A stretch of 64,000 nucleotides of DNA from an uncultured Bacilli bacterium (GTDB lineage: Bacteria > Bacillota_I > Bacilli_A > RF39 > UBA660). A program made the position numbers and the translations under genes. The notes under the pieces are model-generated. The model was not told where the DNA came from. It saw nothing but the letters and a program-made list of their open reading frames with translations, and searched no databases. This document shows, piece by piece, positions 7,989 to 16,516 of the stretch; the first letter of the stretch is position 1; every line of letters starts with the position of its first letter. The stretch covers positions 1 to 64,000 of the forward strand of contig CAKOZD010000005.1 of assembly GCA_934131175.1 (NCBI GenBank). Reading direction: 5' to 3'.

Positions 7989-9176
7989 CTAATTTAAATT
8001 AATTAAGTATGTTTCACAAGTATCTGCCAATGGATCATTACAATCAACAAATATTAGTCTTAATTTACTTGTATCCATGTTTGCTTTTTCAAAATAGATA
8101 CTACCTGAATAAGATTTTTGTGATTCTAATGTAGTAGGCAACTTATCATCTGCTTGAACAAGAATAGTATTGTATTTTGAATCTTTTGATTCTCTTTCTC
8201 TTAAAGCAAAGGCATAATTAATTAAATCATCTAAATTTTCATTAGATTTATTTGTAATTGAAAGATTTACTTTAATGTATTTTATTCCATTTATTTCTAC
8301 TTCTTTATAATTATTTACTAGTACTTTAAAGTCTTGTGATGTAAATTCTTGATTTATTTTTATTTTACCATCCATATATTGAATAGGCTTTTTACTAATA
8401 ATATTTCCAGATAATCCCATAACTAATATTATTACAGTTATAGAAGATATTAATACAGTAGATATATATTTCATATAAAGGCTAGTATCAATATCAAAAC
8501 TATCTATCTTACTTAATTTATTTATTACTCTTAAAGTATAAACTATTAAGAATGCTTCTAGGGCAAGTGATAAGAAAACAATTATACTACTACCAGAAGT
8601 TACAGCATAATCATATATTCCATGCATGTATCCAGAAATTAATAGTCCAATTATGAAATAAAAAATACTTAGAAATTTATTTCCTTCAAGTTTTTTAGTA
8701 GTAGCAAGTCCCACAAATACACCAAATATTGCTCCATATAGGGTATGTCCTGGTATACATAAAATTGCTCTATATATTCCTGTTGCTATACCACCTTGTA
8801 AAACGTATAAAACATTTTCAAAACAAGCAAAACCTAGTGCTCCAAATGTACAATATAAAATTGCATCATAGAAAGAATTATAACTCTCACTCTTTATACC
8901 AAAAATATATGCTGGTAAAAATTTAAATATTTCTTCTATTAAACCTATACCATAAATATTGATTAACATAACTGTAATTTCATTATACTGAGAAATATGA
9001 TTATCAAAAAACTTTTCTAATGGAACTACAAAAATTATTGCGAAAACCATAGAAGTAAAAAATATTTTCTTTAATACTTTTTTAGGCTCTTTATCAATAT
9101 CTAATTTGTATAAATGCTTTGCAACTAATATTGCAGGTAATGTTGCTACTATAAATAAAATTATTAAATAGTACAC
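7989..9176 (-). CDS. PrsW-type intramembrane metalloprotease with an extra C-terminal exported domain
   Basis: 395 aa. The N-terminal 210 residues are a polytopic PrsW domain (family of the B. subtilis anti-sigma site-1 protease; CPBP/Abi-related). Putative metal and catalytic residues: E81-E82 (GLIEEIFK), E120 (ACFENVLYV), H144 (PGHTLYGAIFG) and H185 (GYMHGIYDY). Residues about 237-257 form a further membrane helix. About 135 residues then follow outside, with a beta-rich Ig-like DUF4352 look (VNLSITNKSNENL, then LVQADDKLP, then SYSGSIYFE). Standard PrsW proteins lack this tail, so this may be a fusion that lets the protease sense or bind something outside. The substrate is unknown and no sigma/anti-sigma pair lies nearby. 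Confidence 0.85.
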   Translation of the reverse strand: MYYLIILFIVATLPAILVAKHLYKLDIDKEPKKVLKKIFFTSMVFAIIFVVPLEKFFDNHISQYNEITVMLINIYGIGLIEEIFKFLPAYIFGIKSESYNSFYDAILYCTFGALGFACFENVLYVLQGGIATGIYRAILCIPGHTLYGAIFGVFVGLATTKKLEGNKFLSIFYFIIGLLISGYMHGIYDYAVTSGSSIIVFLSLALEAFLIVYTLRVINKLSKIDSFDIDTSLYMKYISTVLISSITVIILVMGLSGNIISKKPIQYMDGKIKINQEFTSQDFKVLVNNYKEVEINGIKYIKVNLSITNKSNENLDDLINYAFALRERESKDSKYNTILVQADDKLPTTLESQKSYSGSIYFEKANMDTSKLRLIFVDCNDPLADTCETYLINLN

Positions 9177-9294
9177 ACTTCTTTACTCCTTTCTATTATA
9201 AATATATCTTATATTTATTTAAAAAACAAGCAGTTTAAAATAACTAGTTTATGTGTTAGAATATTAAATAGATTGTGAATGGAGGACGATATAA

Positions 9295-11487
9295 GTGGCT
9301 AGTTATATACAAGGAAAATATACTAAATGTATTTTTAAAAATAATACTGGTTATAATATAGGGGTATTTAGAGTTAGTGATTCAAATGATCCTAGTCTAG
9401 CTGATTATATTGGAAGAAGTATTACATTTACTGGTTACTTTCATGAACTTAATGAGATAGACACATATATGTTTTATGGTAAGCTTGTTACTCATGAAAA
9501 GTATGGAGAACAATTTCAAGTTGAAAGTTATGAAAGGTGTATGCCAGAAGAAAAAGACTCAATTGTTGAGTTTTTAACGAGCGGTTTATTTAAAGGCATA
9601 GGAGAAGCAAAAGCTAAAAAAATAGTTGATGTTTTAGGAAAAGATACATTAAAAATAATATTAGAAACACCGGATAATTTACTTTTAATTCCATCTATAT
9701 CTAAGAAAAATGTAGATACACTTCATAATAAATTAAAAGAGTATGAAGCAAGTTATGAGACTATTATGTATTTAAGTGATATGGGCTTTTCTACAAAAGA
9801 TTCTATGATTATTTATAATACTTATAAAAAAGATACTAAGAAAGTAATAGAAGAAGATATTTATAAGTTAATAGAAGATATAAATGAAATATATTTTAAA
9901 AAGATAGATATTATTGCTTTAAAAAATGGAATTAAAAAAGATGATTTAATTAGAGTAAAAGCAAGTCTTTTATATATAATGGATGAAGTAAGTAATACTT
10001 ATGGACATAGTTATTATTTTAGAGAAGAACTTCTTAATTATTTACCTAGAGTTCTTGGTGTTAATATAAGTGATGAATTATTTGATGAGTGTATTAATAA
10101 TTTAGTAGATGACTTGAAAATAATTATTAAGGAAGATAGATTTTACTTAAGAGAGATGTATGAGGCTGAGACACTTATTGTTAAGAGATTTAGACTTTTA
10201 AATAGCAATAAAGAAGTAGTTGATAAGAGACTTGATTCTATGATTTTAGAATTAGAAGATTTTTTTGATATTAAGTATAATTCATGTCAGTTAGATGCTA
10301 TTAAAAAAAGCTATATGAAAGATTTTTTAATTATTACTGGTGGACCTGGTACTGGTAAGACTACTATTATGAAAGGTATTGTTGAGTTATATCGTTTGAT
10401 GGAGAAAATTTCATATGAAAAGTTAAATGAAAAAATAGCATTACTTGCTCCTACTGGACGTGCTGCTAAGAGAATGAGTGAGACTACTGGAATGCCTGCA
10501 AGTACAATACATAGGTTTTTAAAATGGAGTAGAGATACAAATAAGTTTCAAGTTAATGAGTATAATAGAAGTAAAGTAGAATTTGTTATAATAGATGAGG
10601 CTAGTATGATAGATACTTATTTAATGGCTAGTTTATTGAAAGGAATTTCTAGTAATTGTAAAGTTATTTTAGTAGGTGATGATCATCAATTACCTAGCGT
10701 TGGTCCTGGACAAGTATTACATGATTTAATAGAAAGTCATGCTCTCCAAGTAGTTGAACTTACAGAATTATATAGACAAGGGGTTGACTCAAACATTATA
10801 AGTCTTGCCTATGATATTAGAAATCAAAGTGTCAATAAAGATATATTTAATGTGGATGATGATCTTACTTTTATTGAATGCAGAGATAATGAAGTAATAT
10901 CTAATATTTGTGAAATATGTAATACATATAAAGATTTAAATTATAAGAAATTTCAAATACTTGCTCCTATGTATAAAGGACTTAATGGAATTGATGCAAT
11001 AAATAAGAGTGTACAAGATATTTTTAATTCTAAAAGTAAGGCTAAAAAAGAAAAAGTTATTGGAGAATTTAATTTTCGTGAAGATGACAAAGTAATTCAA
11101 CTTACTAATATGCCAGATGATAATGTATATAATGGTGATATTGGTATAATTGATAGAATACAAAGTAGTCCTAAGAGCGAAATTCATATAGATTTTGATG
11201 GTAATTTAGTTAAGTATACTCCAGCTAATTTTATTAATTTTAGATCTGCATATAGTATTAGTATTCATAAGGCACAAGGGTCTGAGTTTGATGTTGTAGT
11301 AATTCCACTTGTAAATGCTTATAATAAGATGTTATATCAAAAACTAATTTATACAGGAGTTACTCGTGCTAAGAAAAAGTTATATATAGTTGGAGACTTT
11401 TCAGCACTAGTTAGAGCATCTCGTAATACTTCTGATGATATTAGAAGAACTACTATTAAAAATTATTTAATAAATGGTATAGTTTAG
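9295..11487 (+). CDS. recD2: ATP-dependent DNA helicase RecD2
   Basis: 730-aa SF1B 5'-3' helicase of the RecD2/YrrC type, acting in DNA repair and replication-fork maintenance without RecBC. The order is an N-terminal OB-like region, helix-hairpin-helix repeats (GLFKGIGEAKAKKI; LLIPSISKKNV), Walker A GGPGTGKT near 347-354, VIIDEASMID, GDDHQLPSVGPGQ, LTELYRQ, SIHKAQGSEFD and YTGVTRAKKKL, i.e. all SF1 motifs. The start is GTG 9295, with GGAGG at 9281-9285. A 56-residue membrane protein gene follows 35 bp later and is probably co-transcribed. Confidence 0.95.
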   Translation: MASYIQGKYTKCIFKNNTGYNIGVFRVSDSNDPSLADYIGRSITFTGYFHELNEIDTYMFYGKLVTHEKYGEQFQVESYERCMPEEKDSIVEFLTSGLFKGIGEAKAKKIVDVLGKDTLKIILETPDNLLLIPSISKKNVDTLHNKLKEYEASYETIMYLSDMGFSTKDSMIIYNTYKKDTKKVIEEDIYKLIEDINEIYFKKIDIIALKNGIKKDDLIRVKASLLYIMDEVSNTYGHSYYFREELLNYLPRVLGVNISDELFDECINNLVDDLKIIIKEDRFYLREMYEAETLIVKRFRLLNSNKEVVDKRLDSMILELEDFFDIKYNSCQLDAIKKSYMKDFLIITGGPGTGKTTIMKGIVELYRLMEKISYEKLNEKIALLAPTGRAAKRMSETTGMPASTIHRFLKWSRDTNKFQVNEYNRSKVEFVIIDEASMIDTYLMASLLKGISSNCKVILVGDDHQLPSVGPGQVLHDLIESHALQVVELTELYRQGVDSNIISLAYDIRNQSVNKDIFNVDDDLTFIECRDNEVISNICEICNTYKDLNYKKFQILAPMYKGLNGIDAINKSVQDIFNSKSKAKKEKVIGEFNFREDDKVIQLTNMPDDNVYNGDIGIIDRIQSSPKSEIHIDFDGNLVKYTPANFINFRSAYSISIHKAQGSEFDVVVIPLVNAYNKMLYQKLIYTGVTRAKKKLYIVGDFSALVRASRNTSDDIRRTTIKNYLINGIV

Positions 11488-11522
11488 GTGATTTTGTAAA
11501 TAATACTTGTAGAGGTGATTAG

Positions 11523-11693
11523 ATGAAATTTAATATTTCTACAATTATGGTAATGCTTGGTGGAGCAGGTATTGCTGGATATTTATATATGAGAAATCAT
11601 CCTGATATGGTATGTTGCATGAAGGATGCAGTTAAAGATACTGTTAGGGATACTAGTAGAAAAGTATATAATATGTTAGATGAAGAAGATTAA
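11523..11693 (+). CDS. 56-residue single-pass membrane protein
   Basis: ATG 11523 follows AGAGGTGAT, a good Shine-Dalgarno site; stop TAA at 11691-11693. One membrane helix (ISTIMVMLGGAGIAGYLYM, residues about 5-23) is followed by a charged YtxH/DUF3918-like tail (VKDTVRDTSRKVYNMLDEED) containing two Cys before it. The function is unknown. It sits 35 bp after recD2 and its last codons form the left arm of a terminator, which supports co-transcription with recD2. Confidence 0.65.
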   Translation: MKFNISTIMVMLGGAGIAGYLYMRNHPDMVCCMKDAVKDTVRDTSRKVYNMLDEED

Positions 11694-11709
11694 TCTTCAT
11701 CTTTTTTTT
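11678..11709 (+). terminator. Intrinsic terminator after the recD2 unit
   Basis: AGATGAAGA (11678-11686) / TCTTCATCT (11694-11702) with a 7-nt loop, then a run of T. The stem overlaps the last codons of the small membrane protein gene. Confidence 0.8.
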
Positions 11710-11770
11710 GATTTTATTTTGTATAATTTTTCTTTTGTGTTATAATATACGTGCTTTAGGGGGTATTATT

Positions 11771-12226
11771 ATGATGTTTGATGATTATGATACAGAAATG
11801 CTTAGTTCTTATCAAGAAAATATAGGAACATTTGATTTTGGAAGAATTTGTGAAGATGTAAGAGAGTTTCAACTTGCATGTAAGGAGATTGCTCTTAATA
11901 GTTTACATATTAGTACTTTTGATGATGTTAAGTCTGATATGATTCTTTCTTTTTCTTTAGAAAAGGAATTAAGTGTTAAAGATAGAATTTCTTTTGTATA
12001 TGGTATGAGTGAAGGAAAATATTATTTATCAAAATTAAAGAGCATTCCAAATTATAGTGATAAGGAAGGATTTACTTCATTTGTTAATACTGAGGCAGAT
12101 AAATTTTTAGTATCAGAACAAGAAAATAAAAAGAAGAAGAAAAACAATTATGATTTAGATGTTGCGAGAGCAGGATATGCTACTAAAATATATTTAGGAT
12201 TAATGGAAAACTATAAAGAAAAATAA
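11771..12226 (+). CDS. Unrecognised small cytosolic protein
   Basis: 151 aa from ATG 11771, preceded by AGGGGG at 11758-11763; the upstream in-frame extension is hydrophobic and lies over the promoter-like TATAAT, so it is rejected. Helical, with a lysine cluster (EQENKKKKKNN) near residue 115-125. No family is recognised. A possible helical-bundle cytosolic protein, with no motif that suggests an enzyme. It lies just ahead of map with its own -10-like box, and a second -10-like box (TATAAT at about 12251) separates it from map. Confidence 0.65.
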   Translation: MMFDDYDTEMLSSYQENIGTFDFGRICEDVREFQLACKEIALNSLHISTFDDVKSDMILSFSLEKELSVKDRISFVYGMSEGKYYLSKLKSIPNYSDKEGFTSFVNTEADKFLVSEQENKKKKKNNYDLDVARAGYATKIYLGLMENYKEK

Positions 12227-12276
12227 TTTCATATTTTAGTTTATTTGTAGTATAATCTTTTTGGAAGGTGATAAGA

Positions 12277-13032
12277 GTGATTACAATTAAGAGTGAAAGA
12301 GAAATAGAACTAATGAGACATGCTGGTATGCTTGTTTCAAAGATGCATCAGTTTATTAAACCATATATTAAAGAAGGTATTACTACTAAAGAGTTAGATA
12401 AATTATGTGAGGACTTTATTAGAAGTAATGATGGTATTCCAACTGAAAAAGGTTATGAAGGTTTTCCAGCATCAATTTGTGCATCAGTAAATGATGAAGT
12501 TGTACATGGCATTCCAGGAAACAGAAAATTAAAAAACGGAGACATAATTACAATTGATACTGTTATTGCATATAAGGGTTACCAAGGTGATGCTGCTTGG
12601 ACTTATGCAGTAGGAGAGATTGATGATGATAAAAAGTATTTGATGGAACACACTGAAAAAGCCTTATACGAAGGTGTAAAAATGGTAAAACCTGGAAACA
12701 GAATTGGTGATATTTCAAGTGCAGTACAAAAATATGCAGAAGAACATCATTTAGGTGTTGTTCGTGAACTTTGCGGACATGGTATCGGAAGAGAAATGCA
12801 TGAAGATCCTGAAGTACCAAACTTTGGAATTGCTGGAACTGGTCCAAGATTAAAACCTGGTATGGTAATTTGTATTGAACCAATGCTTACATTTGGACAT
12901 AGAGATATTTATTTTGCAGATGATGATTGGACAGTTATTACAAGAGACTCATCACCAGCAGCTCACTTTGAACATACAATTTTGGTTACAGATGATGGAT
13001 ATGAAATACTTACTCCAAGATTAGATGATTAA
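12277..13032 (+). CDS. map: Type I methionine aminopeptidase
   Basis: Removes the initiator Met from nascent proteins. 251 aa from GTG 12277, which has AAGG at 12265-12268; an earlier GTG at 12268 overlaps that site. Metal ligands of the MetAP fold are all visible: Asp in TIDTVIAYKG and Asp in YQGDAAW, His in CGHGIGREMHEDP, Glu in ICIEPMLTFG, and Glu in HFEHTILVTDDG. The substrate-side His is in EVVHGIPG. It is a single-gene unit ended by a hairpin. Confidence 0.96.
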   Translation: MITIKSEREIELMRHAGMLVSKMHQFIKPYIKEGITTKELDKLCEDFIRSNDGIPTEKGYEGFPASICASVNDEVVHGIPGNRKLKNGDIITIDTVIAYKGYQGDAAWTYAVGEIDDDKKYLMEHTEKALYEGVKMVKPGNRIGDISSAVQKYAEEHHLGVVRELCGHGIGREMHEDPEVPNFGIAGTGPRLKPGMVICIEPMLTFGHRDIYFADDDWTVITRDSSPAAHFEHTILVTDDGYEILTPRLDD

Positions 13033-13040
13033 TATTAATT

Positions 13041-13074
13041 AACGTAAAATTAAAAAGTTTTGCGTTTTTTTATG
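13041..13074 (+). terminator. Intrinsic terminator after map
   Basis: AACGTAAAA (13041-13049) / TTTTGCGTT (13058-13066), a 9-bp stem with one G-U pair, followed by T residues. Confidence 0.75.
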
Positions 13075-13120
13075 TTTTTTTTTATCTCTTTGATGTATCC
13101 TATTATTAGGATGTGATAGT

Positions 13121-14572
13121 TTGAAAAAGAAAAGTATTATATTTTTAATAAATGGGTTAGGAATAGAAAAGCCTGGAAGTTATAGTATATCACTAGATCA
13201 AGATATGCCTAACCTTGCAAGAACAAAAGAAACTTCATATTTTACAACTGCAATAACTAATAGTTTAGAGTATAGAAGTGCATATCAACAATTTTTTGTA
13301 GGAGATACTTATAAGACAGAACTTGATTATATACAGACAAATATTATAAATGAAAATATAAAAACAAATCCTGTATATCAAAGTTTTTCTCAGAGTGTAA
13401 GCACACCAGGTTCTAAACTTCATGTTTTTCTAGAACCAACAACAGATAAAATAGTAGAACAAATAAATAACTTAGTTAATACTTTAGCGCTTGAAAAAGA
13501 TAAAAAGATATATCTACATTTGATACTTTCTCAATTAACACTTAATGACTATAATAGACTAATTGATATTATAAATTATATTAAGTATCATTTAAATGAA
13601 CATATTACAGTTGGGTTTGTTATTGGAAAAGAATATTTAAGTGATGAACTTACTCCGGCTGAGTTAAAAGAGATGGAAAAATTACTTTTCTTTTGTTCTG
13701 CTGAGAGATGGATTAAAACAGAGGATAAGTTAAGAAGTTTAAAGGAACAAAATGTTATTCCATGTAAGGCAAAAGGTTTTTGTGCCAATAATGAGTGCTT
13801 TATAAAGAATGGAGATACTATATTATTCTTTAATACTAGACGTGAAGACTATGATAAATTCATTAAATGTATTTATGATAATGCTCCAGAAGTTATTAAG
13901 AATGAACAAATTAATTTACCGGCATTTTCTTTAATTAAATTATTTAGTAAGTATAGTATAAATTCATTTGCTGAGAAAGTAGTTTATGAGAATAGTTTAG
14001 ATAATATGCTTTTAAGATATCAAAAGAAGGCTCTTATTCTTACTAATAGAGAACATGTTAACTTAGTTAATTTCTATGCGAATGGTCTTAATCAAGTAAA
14101 TAATCCAAATATTGTTTTTATGATTCTTGATGATACTTTGTATGATTATAATAATGTTGTTAATTTAATTGATAATTCTGATTATGATTTAATTATATTT
14201 GATTATTATATGGATACGTCTTCTACTATTAATAATTTAAAGAGTGGACTTACTAAAATAGATAAAGTACTTGGAAATATAGTTTATTGTTCTGAAAATA
14301 AACATTCATTATTTATATCTAGTCTTTTTGGTATAAAAAAAGAGATGCCTCTTGCTGATTATAATTCTGAGATGGTCACAATTGACTATGAGATGCAGAT
14401 ACCAATATTTTTCTATGATTATACTTATCCAGCTGGTAAATATACTTTATTTCCAGGGGATACTAATATGATATTAAGTAGTGCTATGTGGTGTTTAACA
14501 GGAGATAGTCATTTAGAATCTTTAATTAGACCTAAAGGACTTCTTAAAAACTTATTTAGTGCTTTTAAATAA
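13121..14572 (+). CDS. Catalytically dead phosphoglycerate-mutase-like (alkaline phosphatase superfamily) protein
   Basis: 483 aa, TTG start after GGATGTGAT. The whole chain can be laid over cofactor-independent phosphoglycerate mutase (GpmI). FLINGLGIEKPG replaces the metal-binding DGxG start; ILFFNTRREDYDKFIK matches the FFNFRxDRxRQ stretch; SINSFAEKV and ALILTNREHVNLVNFYANG match the later HVTFFFNGG region; DLIIFDYYMDTSSTINNL matches the NxAxxDMVGHTG segment; and LFISSLFGI replaces the metal-binding TADHGN. The nucleophile Ser region (NSEVGH) is also gone. Nearly all metal ligands are therefore missing, so I infer a pseudoenzyme or strongly diverged paralog rather than a working mutase. 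No signal peptide or membrane helix. Homology is by eye and needs a profile search. Confidence 0.6.
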   Translation: MKKKSIIFLINGLGIEKPGSYSISLDQDMPNLARTKETSYFTTAITNSLEYRSAYQQFFVGDTYKTELDYIQTNIINENIKTNPVYQSFSQSVSTPGSKLHVFLEPTTDKIVEQINNLVNTLALEKDKKIYLHLILSQLTLNDYNRLIDIINYIKYHLNEHITVGFVIGKEYLSDELTPAELKEMEKLLFFCSAERWIKTEDKLRSLKEQNVIPCKAKGFCANNECFIKNGDTILFFNTRREDYDKFIKCIYDNAPEVIKNEQINLPAFSLIKLFSKYSINSFAEKVVYENSLDNMLLRYQKKALILTNREHVNLVNFYANGLNQVNNPNIVFMILDDTLYDYNNVVNLIDNSDYDLIIFDYYMDTSSTINNLKSGLTKIDKVLGNIVYCSENKHSLFISSLFGIKKEMPLADYNSEMVTIDYEMQIPIFFYDYTYPAGKYTLFPGDTNMILSSAMWCLTGDSHLESLIRPKGLLKNLFSAFK

Positions 14573-14574
14573 GA

Positions 14575-14600
14575 AAAACTGCTATTTTTAGCAGTTTTAA
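14575..14600. terminator. Bidirectional intrinsic terminator
   Basis: AAAACTGCTA (14575-14584) / TAGCAGTTTT (14589-14598) with a 4-nt loop, between two convergent genes. It overlaps the stop codon of the LysR gene. Confidence 0.8.
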
Positions 14601-15487
14601 TTTTCTTCTATATCAATATTTGAAAGTATATTTATAAAATATTGTACTTCTTTAGATAATTTATTATTTTTATGGTATATGATACTTAGGTTTCTACTAT
14701 CTAGTTCTTCTTTTACTTTTATTTCAAATAGTTCTTTATTGTTTAATTCATCTTTAATAAATTCTTTTGTTAATATACTTATACCTAGTCCTTCTTTAAC
14801 AAAATTAGTTATTAATGATGTACCTAATACTTCCATAGATGGAGTTACATTTAAATTATATTTTTTAAATAAATCTTTTGCATACTCATGAGTAGTTGCT
14901 CCTTTAGCACTCATAATATATGGATAATTTTCTATTTCTTTAATACTTATTTTTTTATTTATTAAATTTTTATATTTACTATTACATACAAAGATTGGAT
15001 GTAGTTTTTTCTTAATTACTATTTGTTCATAGTCATCACCTAAGTTATCTATATAATAGCCAACTGCAGCATCTGCTTCTTTGTTTCTTAACTTTTCTTT
15101 TACTCCTTCAATACTATTTTCCGAAAAGTTTATTTTCACATATGGATATTTATCTACAAATAATGATACATATGGCAAAACTACTTTTTCAGTTAAGACC
15201 TTTCCTACAACTAAATTTACTGTTTTTGTTTCACTTATTTCTTTTATTGCTCCATTCATAATACTTAATACTTTTTTTGAGGCTTCATATAATTTTAAGC
15301 CATCTTCTGTTAATTTTACTCCTTTCTTACTTCTTATAAATAAATCACAATTTAACTGGTTCTCTAAATTTTTAATTGCTTTAGATACAGCAGGTTGTGT
15401 GGTTATTAATATTTCACTTGCTTTTGTAATATTTTGATATTTTGCTACTACACTAAATGTTTTTATTAAGTCTAAGTTAATATTCAT
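14597..15487 (-). CDS. LysR family transcriptional regulator
   Basis: 296 aa with the classic LysR layout: an N-terminal winged helix (LIKTFSVVAKYQNITKASEI, then TTQPAVSKAIKNLENQL) and a C-terminal periplasmic-binding-like effector domain with the LVVGKVL and GLGISILTKEFI signatures. The target and effector are unknown. The gene is divergent from the gene at 15674. The 186-bp gap contains a LysR promoter whose -10 lies inside a perfect 17-bp palindrome, consistent with autoregulation. The neighbour at 15674 is a candidate target by position only. Confidence 0.93.
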   Translation of the reverse strand: MNINLDLIKTFSVVAKYQNITKASEILITTQPAVSKAIKNLENQLNCDLFIRSKKGVKLTEDGLKLYEASKKVLSIMNGAIKEISETKTVNLVVGKVLTEKVVLPYVSLFVDKYPYVKINFSENSIEGVKEKLRNKEADAAVGYYIDNLGDDYEQIVIKKKLHPIFVCNSKYKNLINKKISIKEIENYPYIMSAKGATTHEYAKDLFKKYNLNVTPSMEVLGTSLITNFVKEGLGISILTKEFIKDELNNKELFEIKVKEELDSRNLSIIYHKNNKLSKEVQYFINILSNIDIEEN

Positions 15488-15504
15488 AAAATCCCCCGTA
15501 ATTT

Positions 15505-15540
15505 GCTATATATTATATAGCTTTTTTTAGTATTAAACAA
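15505..15540 (-). promoter_or_regulatory. Promoter of the LysR gene with palindromic operator candidate
   Basis: On the minus strand, -35 TTGTTT (15535-15540) and -10 TATAAT (15512-15517) are 17 bp apart. The -10 is enclosed by a perfect palindrome GCTATATATTATATAGC (15505-15521). A protein bound there would block this promoter. Confidence 0.6.
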
Positions 15541-15597
15541 TAAAAATAGTTGTTTTATTCATGAAAAATAGTTATGGATAATATGAAGTATTATCAT

Positions 15598-15630
15598 TTT
15601 ACATGAGCAATATTCGACTTTATAATCGAA
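15598..15630 (+). promoter_or_regulatory. Promoter of the gene at 15674 with flanking inverted repeat
   Basis: -35 TTTACA (15598-15603), a 17-bp spacer, -10 TATAAT (15621-15626). TTCGA (15613-15617) and TCGAA (15626-15630) form an 8-bp-spaced inverted repeat across the -10, a plausible repressor site. Confidence 0.6.
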
Positions 15631-15673
15631 ATTAGTGATGCAACAAGAGTGTTTCACAGAGGGAGGAAATGTT

Positions 15674-16447
15674 ATGTTAAGATTATTAAGCCCAAGAATA
15701 TTTAGAGAGGGACCAAAAGAATATGCATTACCAATGCTTGCTTTTGAAGATATTGATGATGTTTTTAAGAACTGGGATTTATATAATGGTACATATAAGT
15801 TTTTATTACCTGTTTCAGTAGGTGATTTTGAAGAAGTTAATGTACCTGCTTGTTTTTCAAATGACCCAGATGTTTTAAGAGAATTTTATGAAGAACAAAA
15901 AACTAAAAATAAAAGAAAGGCTTTTATCATTTCTGATTTCTTAGTAACTGATTTAGATAAATTAAGTTATTCTGGAATTATAAATATTTCATCTACTAAA
16001 GATGGTAAAGGTATGGTTGATAAAAGTACAACTATTAGTTTAACTTATAAGAATCCTATTTTAACTTATGCTAATGAAGGGATATCACCAAGAGATTTAA
16101 AGGCTGATGTTGAGGCAACATATGATAGGGTTAGTGATATGGAACATTCAATTCCAGAAATTGTAAATAAAAGTGATAAACCTATATCATTTAGCCGTGA
16201 TATTTTAGTACAAGCTTTTGATGCTGCTAGAAAGATACATGATGCATCACTTGCTTATGATGGTGAAGAATATAATGAATATACTTTGTTTTATGTTGAT
16301 GCTTTAGGTAAAGTTAAATTATATGAAATAATTGGAGAAGAGTCTTTTCTTAAAAAAGCAAAGAAGATGCCAGAAGTTGTTAGAGATGAGTTAGACATTG
16401 TTAAAAATGGTGGAGACTCAGTTAAAAAACTTGAAAAGACTTTATAG
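15674..16447 (+). CDS. Unrecognised cytosolic protein
   Basis: 257 aa from ATG 15674 with GGGAGG at 15661-15666; the upstream in-frame TTG/ATG codons precede the ribosome site and are rejected. No signal peptide or membrane helix. The centre contains GIINISSTKDGKGMVDKSTT, a beta-rich stretch, and the C-terminal half has helices (FDAARKIHDASLAYDGEE) and TLFYVDALGKVKLYEIIG. I do not recognise the family. It has its own good promoter and faces the LysR gene divergently, so LysR control is possible but not shown. Confidence 0.7.
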   Translation: MLRLLSPRIFREGPKEYALPMLAFEDIDDVFKNWDLYNGTYKFLLPVSVGDFEEVNVPACFSNDPDVLREFYEEQKTKNKRKAFIISDFLVTDLDKLSYSGIINISSTKDGKGMVDKSTTISLTYKNPILTYANEGISPRDLKADVEATYDRVSDMEHSIPEIVNKSDKPISFSRDILVQAFDAARKIHDASLAYDGEEYNEYTLFYVDALGKVKLYEIIGEESFLKKAKKMPEVVRDELDIVKNGGDSVKKLEKTL

Positions 16448-16516
16448 AATATAATTTTATAAATTTGACAATGAGATGTTGTTTTTATATAATATGACAC
16501 GATTTGTGGTGATATT

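Noticed and set aside
12563..12883. Minus-strand 106-codon frame inside map
   Set aside because: Antisense shadow of a conserved gene with no ribosome site and biased composition.
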